From Henricia sp. BOLD:AAB3569 (lineage: Eukaryota > Echinodermata > Asteroidea > Spinulosida > Echinasteridae): 64,000 nt of DNA. The stretch covers positions 248,001 to 312,000 of the forward strand of contig JBBELK010000397.1 in the NCBI GenBank assembly GCA_037783545.1, in the 5' to 3' direction. The notes beneath the pieces are model-generated. The model had not been told where the DNA came from and searched no databases. It saw only the letters and a program-made list of their open reading frames with translations. The translations under genes and the position numbers were made by a program. Each line of letters starts with the position of its first letter. Position 1 is the first letter of the stretch. Of the stretch, positions 22,691 through 34,154 are shown piece by piece.

Positions 22691-23528
22691 AATAATTTCT
22701 GAAAGCCAAAAATTGGATCACGTAGGCCTAATGTATAGTCGAGAAACTATTCACAATTACCTTTTTAAAAACAAAATTCAAAGAGCGATAGTATTACTCC
22801 CCTACTTGCAGACCCATTTGTACAGTATAGCCCTTTTGCAACGGAGGCCATCTTGGTGACAGCGCTTCGTTACGTGTGTGGCATGATTATGAACTTTGTG
22901 CTGCATAATTTTAAAAAGATTTACACTTTCTCACTAAAGTATGCCTTTCACAGAATATTTTCATCGAAACATTCTGGAAATGTTTGCTAACAAATTTATC
23001 GAAATATCCAGGTAATGTTAAAGTACTTACGCTGCTTCGTATCGGTCTCAGATTAAAATTAAAACCAGCATTAGAAGTTATACAATTTATTTGATATATT
23101 ATTTAGCACAACAATATTTTGTCTTAAAAAAAAAAAGTTTTGTAAAATATCCCGACTGCAACGCTAGCACGCTATGTCTTTTACAGGGAATGAAACCCTA
23201 TCTGTTCTTTCTTCCAGCAAACAATAATGCGAGTCATTTGCAGAATACTAATCGGCGAATCTAGGTGAGCAGGGCAGTTACCTTGCACGATTGGGGAAAA
23301 TGACATATCAAATCACGCGCTAATGGGCTGTCTGAGAAATAAAATATGGGGTCCAAAAAGTAAAGAACCAACACATTACAAGTTTACGATATTAGACAAC
23401 AAAAGGTTTTTGAATGACAAACGGTTTGTGTTCTGAAAAGTGATAGGCCTGTAGTTAAGGTTTGTATAGCCTTTTTTTCGTCGGAAATTTGGCAGACAAT
23501 AGTCTCAGGTTGTCCAGACACTATTATA

Positions 23529-23699
23529 CAAATATTGACTGCAATGAGGGGCATGGTTAATATTATAGGCCTAAGGTGATCTCGAAGCCATGACTATGCC
23601 CCGAGGCGGAAGCCGAGGGGCATAGTCATGGCTGCGCTTGGAGATCACCGAGGGCCTACAATCTTAACCATGACCCGAATAAACAGCAGTCAATATTTG
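23529..23699. repeat. Foldback (long hairpin) element, about 80-bp arms
   Basis: Arms starting CAAATATTGACTGC and ending GCAGTCAATATTTG pair through the middle, with a short turn GAGGCGGAAGCCGAG near 23602-23617. The arms contain GGTGATCTC and GCCATGACTATGCCCC and their reverse complements. The turn resembles that of the hairpin at 63516-63655, which suggests one family. Confidence 0.85.
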
Positions 23700-24201
23700 T
23701 TTTATATACCGAATGTGTAGATTTTTGTCATCTGGTTGGTTAAAAGTAACGATACATCATACAGTCATGACAGTGGTCCTTCGAGTTCCGATTTCGGAAG
23801 CTGGTCTACGGCGGAAAAGTTGTATATTTACAGCAAACATTTGTAGCATAATCACCTGGCACTTTAGTAGCACATTTCACCTGACACAGTTTTCACTGTA
23901 GGCCACTTCTCTTATATTCTTAAGGACTTCATCATCTACGACAGACGACAAAATGACGTCGAGATTCCGCCATTACCGTCCTGATGAATGTTTACGTGAA
24001 GCGCCCAGCTGCATAGTTGGTGCACAGCTATAGCTATGCTAACACATGTAATGCGCGCGTCCGTAACCCGCTAAATGACTATGCCCGGGGCATGGCAAAG
24101 ACTATTGCCCGGTGGGCATATACGCGCCGGGTCAAGCCGATTCAATGCCCCCACTTTTAACCAATCAGATGACAGGAATCTACGCATGAGGTATATAAGA
24201 G

Positions 24202-24274
24202 CAACTAACAATGGAAATTGGGCACAAACCATTGTTATTAACAATGGTGTGTGCCCAATTTCCATTGTTAGTTG
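24202..24274. repeat. Near-perfect 36-bp-arm palindrome
   Basis: CAACTAACAATGGAAATTGG is followed after a one-base centre by its reverse complement (CCAATTTCCATTGTTAGTTG), with one or two mismatches between the arms. It could extrude as a cruciform. No coding capacity. Confidence 0.9.
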
Positions 24275-24833
24275 TTTATAGTAAGATAGACCCCAGTATA
24301 TACGAAACTTAACAGAAACGGTGAACAACTTTGACATCGTATGTTGTACTTTTGAGTTAAAATCGAGCCCCAGAACACCTATGAATTTATTTTTAAAGTC
24401 TGTATGCAGGATTTTCAAATATAAAAAAACAAATCGATATAATGAAATACCCTTTGCAAATGATAGTGTAAGCCATTGTGGGTTACAGTTCATTGTGTTA
24501 TGTTATTTTCAAGAAAAGTGGAATTTATTTATTATTCTCAAGTAATTGGATGAATTTGTTTTTGAGATATTTGAATTAATGAATATTCTTAGTGGCCTGC
24601 ACTGTGTATAGTTCTATAAAAGGTCGTACATAAAGTGATTTAGCCATGATCAAGTAAGCCTACACCCATTGAAAAAATGTCTATGGAGAAATGGGTCAAT
24701 ATTTGTTTTGTCACATATCACAGATATACTTTTTTAAGGTATTTTCCCAGCAAATGTATTCAAATGAAAGAATTGAATTTGATGGATAATTTGAATTGAA
24801 AGGGATAATTTGAATTGAACAAATAAATTGAAT

Positions 24834-25055
24834 AAACCTGTTCGGGGGTTTTCGCACACAATGGAATTAGCATACTCATTGTTTTTTGGTACAGCGGACC
24901 TTTGACATACTATGGACCGGTTCCTAATCCTATCGCTTATTGCGGAATGCCATCTACTCGGGAACCAAACTATACATGTCAAAGGTCTGCTGTACCAGAA
25001 TATACATGAGTAAGCTAATTCCATTGTGTGCGAAAAACCCCGAACAGGTCTATTG
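24834..25055. repeat. Inverted-repeat element, copy 2 (AACCTGTTCGGGG ends)
   Basis: Ends are ACCTGTTCGGGG and CCCCGAACAGGT, with TTCGCACACAATGGAATTAG just inside one end and its complement inside the other. A second copy lies at 882-1084. The inner part (GGTACAGCGGACCTTTGACA and its inverted partner) is also palindromic, so the whole element folds back. Confidence 0.9.
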
Positions 25056-25491
25056 TTTTTTTTTATTCCAAAGGAAAAATTATTGACTTCCACACAAAAA
25101 CATCTGCACATACACAAATACAACCTTATACAAAACATTAAAATACTTTAAAATAATCAGTATTTTAAATTTTTCCTGCCCAAACGACGTCTCAATGCAA
25201 GTGGTGGTTCTGGTCCAATTTTTCGTCCGAGAGATGCCCTTAAAGCCTTTTTTTTTACTGTGTTCTCTTCAGAGCAATTCACAGGTCTTGTATGGCTTAC
25301 GAGCCATGGTGCCACAGGCATTTTTGCAGACTCCTTGGAGGTAAATCAAATTAGACGTAATTTTTCAATTGTGAGGTGGCTGAAGAGTTATCCAGCCGGT
25401 TAATATCGGCTCTTGTCTTTTCAAGACAAAATCGAGAAACTGGGACATTGGCTGCTTTTTAAACAGAACAAACCTTTCAAAACGAAGGCAA

Positions 25492-25497
25492 TTTATT
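25492..25497 (-). terminator. Probable polyadenylation signal of DNAAF6
   Basis: TTTATT on the plus strand reads AATAAA on the gene strand, about 55 bases after the DNAAF6 stop codon. No other signal was seen so close to the stop. Confidence 0.5.
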
Positions 25498-25548
25498 TCA
25501 CCCGGTCAGGAACGTTATTGACGGCTCCCATGAGGGTGCCCTCTATTG

Positions 25549-28500
25549 TTACGCAGTCAGGAAGTCGTACTCCCGCACTATCCGGCAGGTTACAACCAGC
25601 ATGTTCTTGTCGCTATGCCACTGGGCCTTGCCGTTTTTGCTGTCTACTGGATGTGGAAGATGGAGACCCAGTTTGCTGTAAGAGGGAAACAGAAATTAAG
25701 ACGGACAGAGATTAAGAAGTGGTAGGCAAGCTTTTAGTCTCGGGAGAGTAGGAAGGGGGAGGGTAGGAAGGGGGAGGGTAGGAAGGGGGAGGGTAGGAAG
25801 GGGAGGCTATGAAGGGGGAGGGGGGAGGGGAGGGAGGGTAGGGGGAGTACCAAACCTTTAAACAAATGCCATTGAATAACAAAATAAAGACCCACCCCAA
25901 CAACTGCAAAACTGCATTACGATTTTACCCAGAGATTTATAACGAAGGCAGATGCTCCTCCAGCTGAACTATGGCATAGTGTACATTTGCCTCTTAATTT
26001 TTCAAAGGGACAAACATGGTCCTAAGACTTTGAATGACAACCCCCCCCCCCCCCCCCCCTCCCCCCCACCCCCCTCCAACCACTAAATCATTGTTTTAGG
26101 ATGTGCTTCTTCCCATGACATATCCTAACTTCTTGTCATGACATCATGGGTCCATGTGAAGGGGAAATAGGTCCAGTTTTCTGGCAAAGGAACCAACCAG
26201 TGGAAACCAACTTATATGGGCCTGACTTAACTCTTTCCTCATGTGTTGTGTGAATGCTCAACTAGTAAGTGTAACATGCCTAGATACCAGGTTTGTAACG
26301 AGTCTCCCTCTGCTCGAGTCCCAAGTCAAGTCAAGTCAAACTGCCTTCGAGTCCCAAGTCAAGTGAAGCTGCCTTTGAGTCCCAAGTCAAGCAAGTCAAA
26401 CTGCCTTCGAGTCCCAAGTCGAGTCAAGCCAAGCTGCCTTCGAGTCCCAAGTCAAGTAAAGCTGCCTTTGAGTCCCAAGTCAAGTCAAGTCAAGTCAAGT
26501 CAGGCATGTTAGTCAAGTCGGTTCAAGTCAAGTAGTCGCGCGTCATGACACTAAATTTGTTCAAGCTAATTTTTCTTGCTCTGGCCAAGAATGCTCCATG
26601 TTAAAACAAAGCTTCGTTTGAGGTTTCTGTAGTGCTAAAATACATATATATAAAAGTTCAATATTATTTTGGCAGAATCGAGTGAAAAAGTTCAAGTCAA
26701 GTCATTTGAGGTTCAAGTCTCAAGTCAAGTCAAGTCATTTGAGGTTCAAGTCTTAAGTCAAGTCAAGTCATTTGAGGTTCAAGTCTCAAGTCAAGTCATT
26801 TGAGGCTCAAGTCTCAAGTCAAGTCAGGTCAAGTGAGGTTCGAGTCTCAAGTCAAGTCAAGTCAGTTAAAACAGGGATTCGGGTCCAGAGTCTCGAGTCC
26901 GAGTCATAAATAATTAGCCAATCAAAATATACAAATCTGTTTTTATCCTGTACTTACTACTTGGGGGTTCTGCAACTGAGAAACTTGTCTTTAAGATCGA
27001 GGTCAACGTCCACCATCTTCGTGTCTGGGAGACTAATTTTTATCTGAATACAGAATGAATTCACAAAAGTTAGAGAAAATTTGACTGGATTGGGATTTGT
27101 TTATTTCAATTAATACACTGTGCCACGATTAATAAGCTATTTCATAATATTTCTAAATGTATCGGAAGTTTTTAAGATCTAACTGCAATGCAACTCACCA
27201 CCATATCTTCGCAGCAAACGGAGCTTGGAGTTTTGTTGCTCATTTGTAAAAACATGTCTTGTGTGGTTACCGCCTGCTTGAAGATAATGTCATATCTGTT
27301 GAAGTCACAAATACAAAGCGCAGTTAAAATTACGTGTATATATTTGGTTGATAAGTTATGTATGCCAACAACGAACAAGCCACATGTTATGTCTGTTCTC
27401 ACGATACAGCTTGAATGAGCACTTAAAGGCCCTGTAGATGATCTGTTTTTGAGCGATTCTGCGAATAAAACCATTATAAATCAAAAGAAAGACATTAACA
27501 AACTCATCCGAAGAAATTTCAGCTTTGTCAAATGTACCACGTTTAAAAAAAACATGAAAATCCATATCCGTTTTCCTGGTCTTGGCGGGGTGTTTCAAAT
27601 ATTCGTTCTCAGTTGATCCGGTACTAACTATGTGTCTTGCGTCATGCACTCTGTGGCACACATCATATACTGCGTGTGCGCGCGATCCATAAAAATGCAT
27701 CGCGTTGGAACACGCACACACAGTACACAGCGCCCATGCATTTTGGACCGCGTAGATGCGAACCCAAAATAAGTAAATCGTTTGCAAACGATCTAAATAA
27801 TTTCATCTTTACGGGATATTTTCAGGTAATTTTGAGCGGAAACCTTTCATTGGGTAGTTGCTATTAATTCAATCTTTACTTTCAGAACTTTTCCCCTGTA
27901 AACTCGTCGATTACTTTTTGGGGTCATTGCAAATGATACACTGGGCCTTTAACACAAGTGGGTCACGGTGACGACTTAGTCTAGATGTGAAACTGTCCAA
28001 ACGTCGTACTTGGGCTACCTTAAGTTAAACCGAAAACAGTCCAGGTAAACCTCCCCTCCTCAGTGGACTATGTAGACCAGAATTACACATAGATAATTTT
28101 TGGTGCTAAAATGGTCTACATAAGGCGTGTTTCTATTGAGATCCATTTACCGGATAATGCCAGAAAAGACGGAAAATGTGCTCAGTAGAAACAAGTCTTA
28201 TCCACTATTTTCCGGTAAATAGCGGGGGCAATTTTCCTTCTCGAGGAAGGAGAATGACAGGGAATTTTTCCGGTAAGCGCCAATAGAAACATGCACCATT
28301 CCGCCTGAGTTCACATACAGGGGAGAAAATGTAAACACACGACTGATCCAATGCCTGTGCATGACCCCTGCATGTGACCTTTATCCGGCAAACTCACGTG
28401 CGCATGGCGAAGGCCAGCAACGTCCACAATTTTCCGAATAGAGCAGCTCAGTAGAAACTTCCTATTACCCACTATTTACCGGTAAATGGGTTTAACGGTA

Positions 28501-31299
28501 AAACTTCGGATCTTTAATAGAAACACGCTAATTGACTGTTCAGACACAACTGAGATAGATCGTTTTTTGGCTGAACCCAAGTTAGACCACTTTTAGTGTC
28601 TGACTGCACCATTTGCTTTTGAATGCAAGTACTACAAGTGGTATCAAACCACGACCTTGAGGTTTTTTTCTGTCCAATGTTGGTGAATCATTGATCCAAC
28701 TGATCGGCCATAGTACTCCAAGACATAATTTTGGTTGAGGCTATCAGACAAACTCCTCAAGTCTTACTCTGGCTGTGGTCTTGGATCGTTGATGTCTTCA
28801 TACTCAGCTCCTTCTGGCATCTCCTCAGGATCCCAGATATCCTTTGTCTGCTTCTTGGAAACTTTGGCATCTGAAATCACATTAACGCTGCAAAGTCAAC
28901 GTTCTGTAGTGTTGCATTTTAATGGTTAAAGGGCCATGACATGCTAAACAACTTTTTAGCCTAATCTTTGCTTCATATGATAGATTACTTGTTCAGCAAG
29001 ACATGCAATTGTTCGTTTGGATGTAAAAATCAATAAAAGGTAGCCTTTTTCAACTTTAAAGATTTCATTGCAATAAACCACAGACAGAGGGCGCTGTTTG
29101 GAGTGCATCACATAAGGAAGACAGAAGGGAAAAGTTAAGAAAAAACATAAGACTTCAAGTTGGACTTGTGGCAAATTGCTGCAGTTTTCTTCCCCAGGTT
29201 TGTCATGGCTTACAGCCAACAAACTCAAACAGCCATGGATTACAAAAGTTCCAGGACGTTTGAGAAAAAAGGTGGATCTTTTGTGCATAGTTGAATGTGA
29301 TTTTCCTGTGTTTGCCTCTTGTGACATCATGACCTTGGTCATGAATATGCATATTTTCATTAGCATAAAAACTAAAAACCTTTGTTTTAACCCACAAAAC
29401 AAGCTCCAAATAGGATTTTTATGAATGTAACTGAGTATATTGGTTTTATAGCATAAAAGGGGCCCTTGGCTTTAAAGGAGCTTGTCCAGGGGTGGATTTC
29501 ACAAAGAAATAATTTGCGACGCGTCGTAAAAACTGATGAACCCTTCGCAAAGTTACGACTACCAAGAAATACTTTGCGAAAGGTTCTGCCATAGTGTTGC
29601 GTAGCGGTTTTGTCGACAAAAAAATTTCGATGTGTACCTGTCGCAAGTGTTTTGTGAAATGCAAACTTTGAAACCCATCGTAAACTTACGAAGAGTTGGT
29701 GAGTTGCAATTGATTGTAAGTCTTTGTAAAATTGACCCCAGATTTTTCCAGAAAATGCGTTTCATTCTAACCTAAGAGACATATAAAATACCTCCCCAAA
29801 ATCTATGGAAAGAAAACAGAAAATTTGCAATCTCCAATTTGGATGTGGAGCAAAAAGGTTGGTGTAATCACTGCACTGCTTTATGTAACCAGGCGAATTA
29901 GTTTACAAAGCATTGTTTGTTATACAATATACTTGAAAATAAACGGATTCAGAGCACAAAATTTCAGAATGTTAATGAAAAAAATATGACATGATATGGT
30001 ATCATATTCTCAACACCCATGGGAAAAATGGGGTGCTAAAAAATGGGATCTCATCTGGACACGCCCCTTTAATATTCAGAATCAGAAATAAATCAATTTG
30101 GAATATTTTTACCTTTCTGTGTGTTTTGGTTCTTTGCTGGTGGTCCGATTGAGCCAGGGCCTTGTTTACATGAAGCTGGTGTAGTCATGAGCTGTAGGCA
30201 TAATTAGGTTACTAGATTATTAGAATGTCATATGTGGTGTTCACAGTTTTACAATTTGCTAGCTAATGTTACCTTAGCCCTAACTTTATCATGTGGTTAT
30301 TTCATATAGGGCTAATGAGAACAGTCAACATGAACACAATATTTCAAATTCAGTCTGTGCACTGGTAGTCTGGTAATCGACCGCGCATTGCCGTTCCTTT
30401 GTACACGGATAGACACATCGTACACAAGACTTGAATTTGTACACATCGGCCGTCATTCCAGACCTCTATTTTTTACTGCAATTGTAGGCTGAATCTTCAT
30501 CGTGGCTTGTTATTTCCCTGAAGGACCTGCGTAGTGGTTATGACTGACAAGGTTTGGGCGAGTCCCAGGGGGAATTAGTGTGTCACAGTGAGAAAATGAC
30601 ACATTTGTTTTGTGATATCGTGTTCATGTTGACTGTTCTCATTAGCCCTATATGAAATAACCACATGATAAAGTTAGGGCTAAGGTAACATTAGCTAACA
30701 ATTTGCAATGTAATGATCCAAAATTTTATTTTAGGAGTCGACAAGAAAATCATACTCAAAGTGTTGACAGCAATAGCAGAAAACACCACATACATTTCCA
30801 AAATGGCATTTTTCTGTCAGAGATTCACTGAATGTTAAAATAAATGAATGTGCACACTCATTTTTTCAGCATTCATCCAACACAAATAACATGGATTTTA
30901 AAGGTTTTTAAAGGTTTACTGTATTTTAAAGGTTTCCCTTCTGCAGACAAGTTTCCCAACAATCTTCTTTATTATGTAATGCTGTTGTATTAGGAATTTG
31001 TAAAAATTTGTAAAAAAATTTGCAAATTGTCCTAGACAGTGCAGTTTTAGTTTCAGTCCAAGTCCGAGAACTTAGACTGAGTTACACAGTTGTAAGCAAG
31101 TCAAGTTCAGGAGAACTTCTCATTTCAACTCTCAAGACCTTGTAGTAAAACGGAATAACATCCTAAAAAAACACATTGCTCCTGATTATTGAAAACCTGG
31201 CCGTACCTGGTCATCATCCCCATCATCGTCTTGGTCAGGAGGTTTCAACAGTTCAGCAAGAGCCGAGATTCCCCCAACAGGTAAGTCCATCTTGATCAT
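25549..31299 (-). CDS. DNAAF6: Dynein axonemal assembly factor 6 (PIH1 domain protein 3), six coding exons
   Basis: Cytoplasmic co-chaperone that helps HSP90-type machinery pre-assemble axonemal dynein arms, so it acts in ciliated or flagellated cells. Exons: 31299-31207, 30191-30113, 28870-28768, 27295-27199, 27043-26958, 25675-25549. All junctions are GT/AG with matching phases; total 585 nt, 194 aa, close to human DNAAF6 (214). Diagnostic matches to the human protein are GPGSIGPP (residues about 43-50), DIWDPEEMPEGAEYED (68-83), YDIIFKQAVTTQDMF (93-107), SSVCCEDMV and IKISLPDTK (125-133), then RTPKYKLGLHLP. The region from about 90 to the end is the CS-like PIH C-terminal domain. The final residues REYDFLTA replace the human RELDIANFF. 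The first ATG directly follows a good acceptor, so a non-coding 5' exon probably lies further up at coordinates above 31300. The last intron (25676-26957) holds the CAAGT tandem repeat. Confidence 0.93.
25737..25850. repeat. G-rich tandem repeat (GGAAGGGGGAGGGTA units)
   Basis: About four 15-bp units of AGGAAGGGGGAGGGT, then looser G-rich sequence. It lies in the last DNAAF6 intron, shortly before the final exon on the gene strand. G-quadruplex formation on the plus strand is plausible from the runs of four and five G. Confidence 0.9.
26041..26090. repeat. Poly-C tract
   Basis: An almost pure run of C of about 45 bases, broken by a few T and A. It lies in the last DNAAF6 intron. Length is likely to vary between individuals and may be imprecise in the assembly. 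Confidence 0.9.
26310..26880. repeat. CAAGT tandem repeat in two higher-order forms
   Basis: Two arrays built from a CAAGT core. The first (about 26310-26530) repeats a unit of the form TCGAGTCCCAAGTCAAG plus CTGCCT. The second (about 26690-26880) repeats TCATTTGAGGTTCAAG plus runs of CAAGT. The arrays are separated by about 160 bases of ordinary sequence. All lie within the last DNAAF6 intron. The short frame through the first array (QVKLPLSPKSS-like) is repeat-derived. Confidence 0.92.
27423..27952. repeat. TTAA-bounded MITE-like element family A, copy 2
   Basis: Near-identical to 2468-3006. Ends are TTAAAGGCCCTGTAGATGAT and ATGATACACTGGGCCTTTAA. It lies in DNAAF6 intron 3, beside the exon at 27199-27295. 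The frames of up to 143 codons through it are repeat-derived. Confidence 0.93.
28126..28532. repeat. MITE with GCGTGTTTCTATT ends
   Basis: GCGTGTTTCTATTGAGATCC at the left and GGATCTTTAATAGAAACACGC at the right are inverted, and TTTACCGG words recur inside in both orientations. DNAAF6 intron 3. Confidence 0.88.
29473..30074. repeat. Element with TTTAAAGGAGCTTGTCCAG ends carrying a nested MITE
   Basis: TTTAAAGGAGCTTGTCCAG near 29473 is inverted as CTGGACACGCCCCTTTAAT near 30056. The MITE at 29492-29742 sits immediately inside the left end. DNAAF6 intron 2. Confidence 0.7.
29492..29742. repeat. Nested MITE with GGGGT-GATTTCACAAAG ends
   Basis: GGGGTGGATTTCACAAAGAA at the left and CTTTGTAAAATTGACCCC at the right. 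TTGCGA and TCGCAA words recur inside in both orientations. Confidence 0.8.
30272..30692. repeat. Foldback element with about 75-bp near-perfect arms
   Basis: CCTTAGCCCTAACTTTATCA at the left is matched by TGATAAAGTTAGGGCTAAGG at the right, and the pairing continues through ATTTCATATAGGGCTAATGA and GAACAGTCAACATGAACAC. The central 270 bases are unpaired and non-coding. DNAAF6 intron 1. The near-identity of the arms suggests recent origin. Confidence 0.92.
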
Positions 31300-31619
31300 C
31301 TGAAAGTTACCATCTAGTTAGGCCTAGCAAAATTAAAAACAACACGTAATGGTTGTTACATTTTTTTTATGTGCCTTCCTATTGGTGCATTGTATCTGAA
31401 TATTCATATCTTCTATTGTTAACATTTGGGGATGAAAGCATCATTCCATAAAAACGGGACACAGTGTCCCCCTTACATCGTGACACTTCTGGAGGTGATT
31501 TGTTTTTATAATTACCGGACTTCAAAGAACGATTACCCTCGGCATATAAAGAATATATGACCTCGTGAATCGAACACCACCTTTATCTGTTGATATAGGC
31601 CTACTACCCAAAACATAAC

Positions 31620-31903
31620 CAGGGGCGGATCCAGGATTTTGAAAAAGGGGGGAGGGGGCGCGTGAAATTTTTAAGCATGAAATGCTGATGACAATGAAAT
31701 AGCGAGCGCGTAGCGCGAAGCCCTAACGGCTTCTAGATGGATTCTAGATGCTCTGTGGTGCGATCTGGGGCAATATTTAACCACTTTAAGCAGGAAAAGT
31801 GTGCACAAAAAGTGGATTTTCTCTTTTTTAATTTTCTTTTTTTGAAAGTAGGGGAGGCGGCGTCGTGCGCCCCCCACGCCCCCCTGGATCCGCCCCTGAT
31901 AAC
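31620..31903. repeat. MITE with CAGGGGCGGATCCAG ends
   Basis: CAGGGGCGGATCCAGGATTT at the left and CTGGATCCGCCCCTG at the right. From general knowledge, this GGGGCGGATCCAG terminus is common among non-autonomous elements in several marine invertebrate genomes. A fragment with GCGGATCCAGAG precedes the G tract at 55061. Confidence 0.85.
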
Positions 31904-33181
31904 GAGAACGATTCAATAAACTAGTGCGATTTTTTTAAAGTGTGACATTTTGAAACCTTCACTTGTCTTAAACAAATTTTGATGCGACTTAGTGTGGACC
32001 CTCGTTCGATACCTACCAAGAAACATCAAACACGGACAAGAGCACTGTTAGTGTTTAAACAATAAAGCAAAAGCATGCTTATTTATTATAAAAATTAGCT
32101 CCCAAAACCTCACACGAAATGTTTACAAAGCGCTATGGCGACCATGCGTCTTGGAGCGCCCTCTATAGTTTAATAATATGGAAACAATCTAGAAACTACG
32201 GAGGCCAACATTTGACATTACAATCATTGTCATCTCATTACTTTATAAACCAGTTCATTCATTGGCATAAGCCTCAATGGGAAAATTATGAATTTAGTAA
32301 TTACCCGTCTGATTAAAAAGATCAGTGATCAATAGCTCCAGACCTTGTGTGCAAAACATACGAGACAAGCTGAGCTGAAAATTGTCCAAGTGTTTCCTTA
32401 CAAAATCTTACATTTTTCCCACTCGAAATTTTGGGGTTTTCCATCAAATCTGTATATTCCAATGCTAGATGAGTAATTTTAAAGAAAAAAATATGATCAA
32501 CTTCTCAACTCTTACCAACGCCGTTTGTAACAGTTTTCCAATCCTCTAATCTAACTTTAAGACACAGTTATTGTCCTTGGGCTGCGGTGCTGCTTAGCAA
32601 CTGAATGTGTTGTTATAGCTACGGATTCCTTGTCTGCAGATGTGCAAGAAGAGGGTACTTTGCGATTGCCTGGTAATAAGCATTTTGCATCAGCTTACAT
32701 ACTTACCAATGCACTTTATCCTGCCGTTTACACCAAATTTGTTGTTATTTGTCTCCATAAATCTTTGAACACGTCAGTATTTTGAGTGGCAGCCGTTTTT
32801 CGCCGTAAACCTTTTAAAATTATTTTGGCACAGTTGCCACGGGTCGTGGAAAAGGCAATCATGCCCAAATTAAAATCCACTGCCCCGTATAAATAAAACA
32901 AGACTAAATAAAATTATACATAGGGGGCCCTATACTTAAACCAACATCAGAACGATAAACAGTAAAATATAAACTAACATAAATTGTAGCAGAGACAAGT
33001 CACAAAAAAACAACAAACAAAGAAAACTAAAACCAAGTAAAGATAAATAAAATATTAAAACTAAAAATCCAGGGCACATACTGATAAGATTGGTTATGGA
33101 GAACGGTTAAAAACAAAGTAAACAACTATAAAAACAACTGAAATTAGAACATATTGTATACTGACATATTGTATATAAACA

Positions 33182-33245
33182 TGGGTCGAACATTAAGGAG
33201 ACACCAAAGTGTCTCCTTAATGTCAATGTCTCCCTAATGTCCTTC
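33182..33245. repeat. Short inverted repeat, GGAGACAC words
   Basis: AAGGAGACACCAAAGTGTCTCCTT is a compact hairpin, followed by two more TGTCTCC copies. Confidence 0.75.
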
Positions 33246-33446
33246 TCTAACTGTAAAGTGTCTCCCAGAGGTAACATCTATGCTTATATAGCAGTACGAG
33301 TTCATGAAGTAGTCAGTTTTGGTGAAGGGGATTTGGACTTTCATGGCATGATCATTTCTAGCAATTCTGCTTCCTGGAAAAAAATTGTGAATATCACTAA
33401 TGTCATACATGGAGTTTATTATTTTATATGCCGTATAAAGGCGGAT

Positions 33447-33746
33447 ACACATACTATCGCGGAAAAATCACACTTTTCGCGCTGCGCTCACCGCATTGCA
33501 TGAGCTCCCAATCGCCGATTATTCCAAAATAGAAAATTCCACTCTGGTAACTTGGGGCTTCTCTGATACCTCATTGGCTGCGCGTTGGAAAGGTCAGCGC
33601 ACCGCGGTCAAAGTTCAACAAATTTGAACTTTGACCCAGCTCAAAAGTTTTGCGCGTCGCGATAGGCCGCGCACAAGCGGCAAACCAGTTTGTGTACAAA
33701 CCAATGGAACAGTGTGATTTTTCCGCGATAGTGTGAACTCCCCTTC
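33447..33746. repeat. MITE with ACACTATCGCGGAAAAATCA-type ends
   Basis: ACTATCGCGGAAAAATCACAC at the left (from about 33453) is inverted as GTGTGATTTTTCCGCGATAGT at the right. The centre has an inverted pair around CAAAGTTCAACAAATTTGAACTTTG. Confidence 0.85.
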
Positions 33747-33914
33747 AGTCTGAAATAGCTTCGCGTACGCGCACATGTACAACATGTGAAGCCCGTTTCA
33801 AGAAAAAGGCTTGTATCTCAAAAAAATAATAATTACATGTATTAAACACTTAATGAAATCGTGGCAGAAAATGTAAAACAAAACACTCATTCAAAAGAAA
33901 GTACCGCTTGCGTA

Positions 33915-34154
33915 CTGCCGGCCGTACACCTTGCGTTTCATCCGTGATCTGATCACAATTATTGCGCATGTTGTGCAGTCGCATCACAAGGTGTACGGGT
34001 TTTGCGATGCGTTCCGGTGGCGATGTGGTCACGATTTTGTGTAGGCCTACGTGTCCGTCACAACGCAATCGCAGAAATTTCGAGCATGCTCGAAAAATTT
34101 GGCGTGTCTGTGCAATCGTAACGGAGTCGGAACGCAAGGTGTACGGCCAGCTTA
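33915..34154. repeat. MITE with GCCGGCCGTACACCTTGCG-type ends
   Basis: GGCCGTACACCTTGCGTTTC at the left is inverted as CGGAACGCAAGGTGTACGGCC at the right; a second inverted pair (TTGCGATGCG, CGCAATCGCA) lies inside. Confidence 0.85.

Larger units (their letters stand above)
22691..25548. other. Intergenic DNA with two foldback repeats and one dispersed repeat
   Basis: No gene is supported here. The stretch holds the hairpin element at 23529-23699, the palindrome at 24202-24274, the dispersed inverted-repeat element at 24834-25055 and the 3' end of DNAAF6. A short stretch at about 22833-22860 resembles the repeat at 1310-1380 (GGCCAT near an AATAG word) but is too degraded to define. Confidence 0.6.

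Noticed and set aside
24190..24200. TATATAAG as a promoter TATA box
   Set aside because: No gene starts downstream on either strand; it adjoins the palindrome at 24202-24274.
27356..27787. 143-codon minus-strand open frame
   Set aside because: Mostly the reverse strand of the second copy of the same dispersed element.
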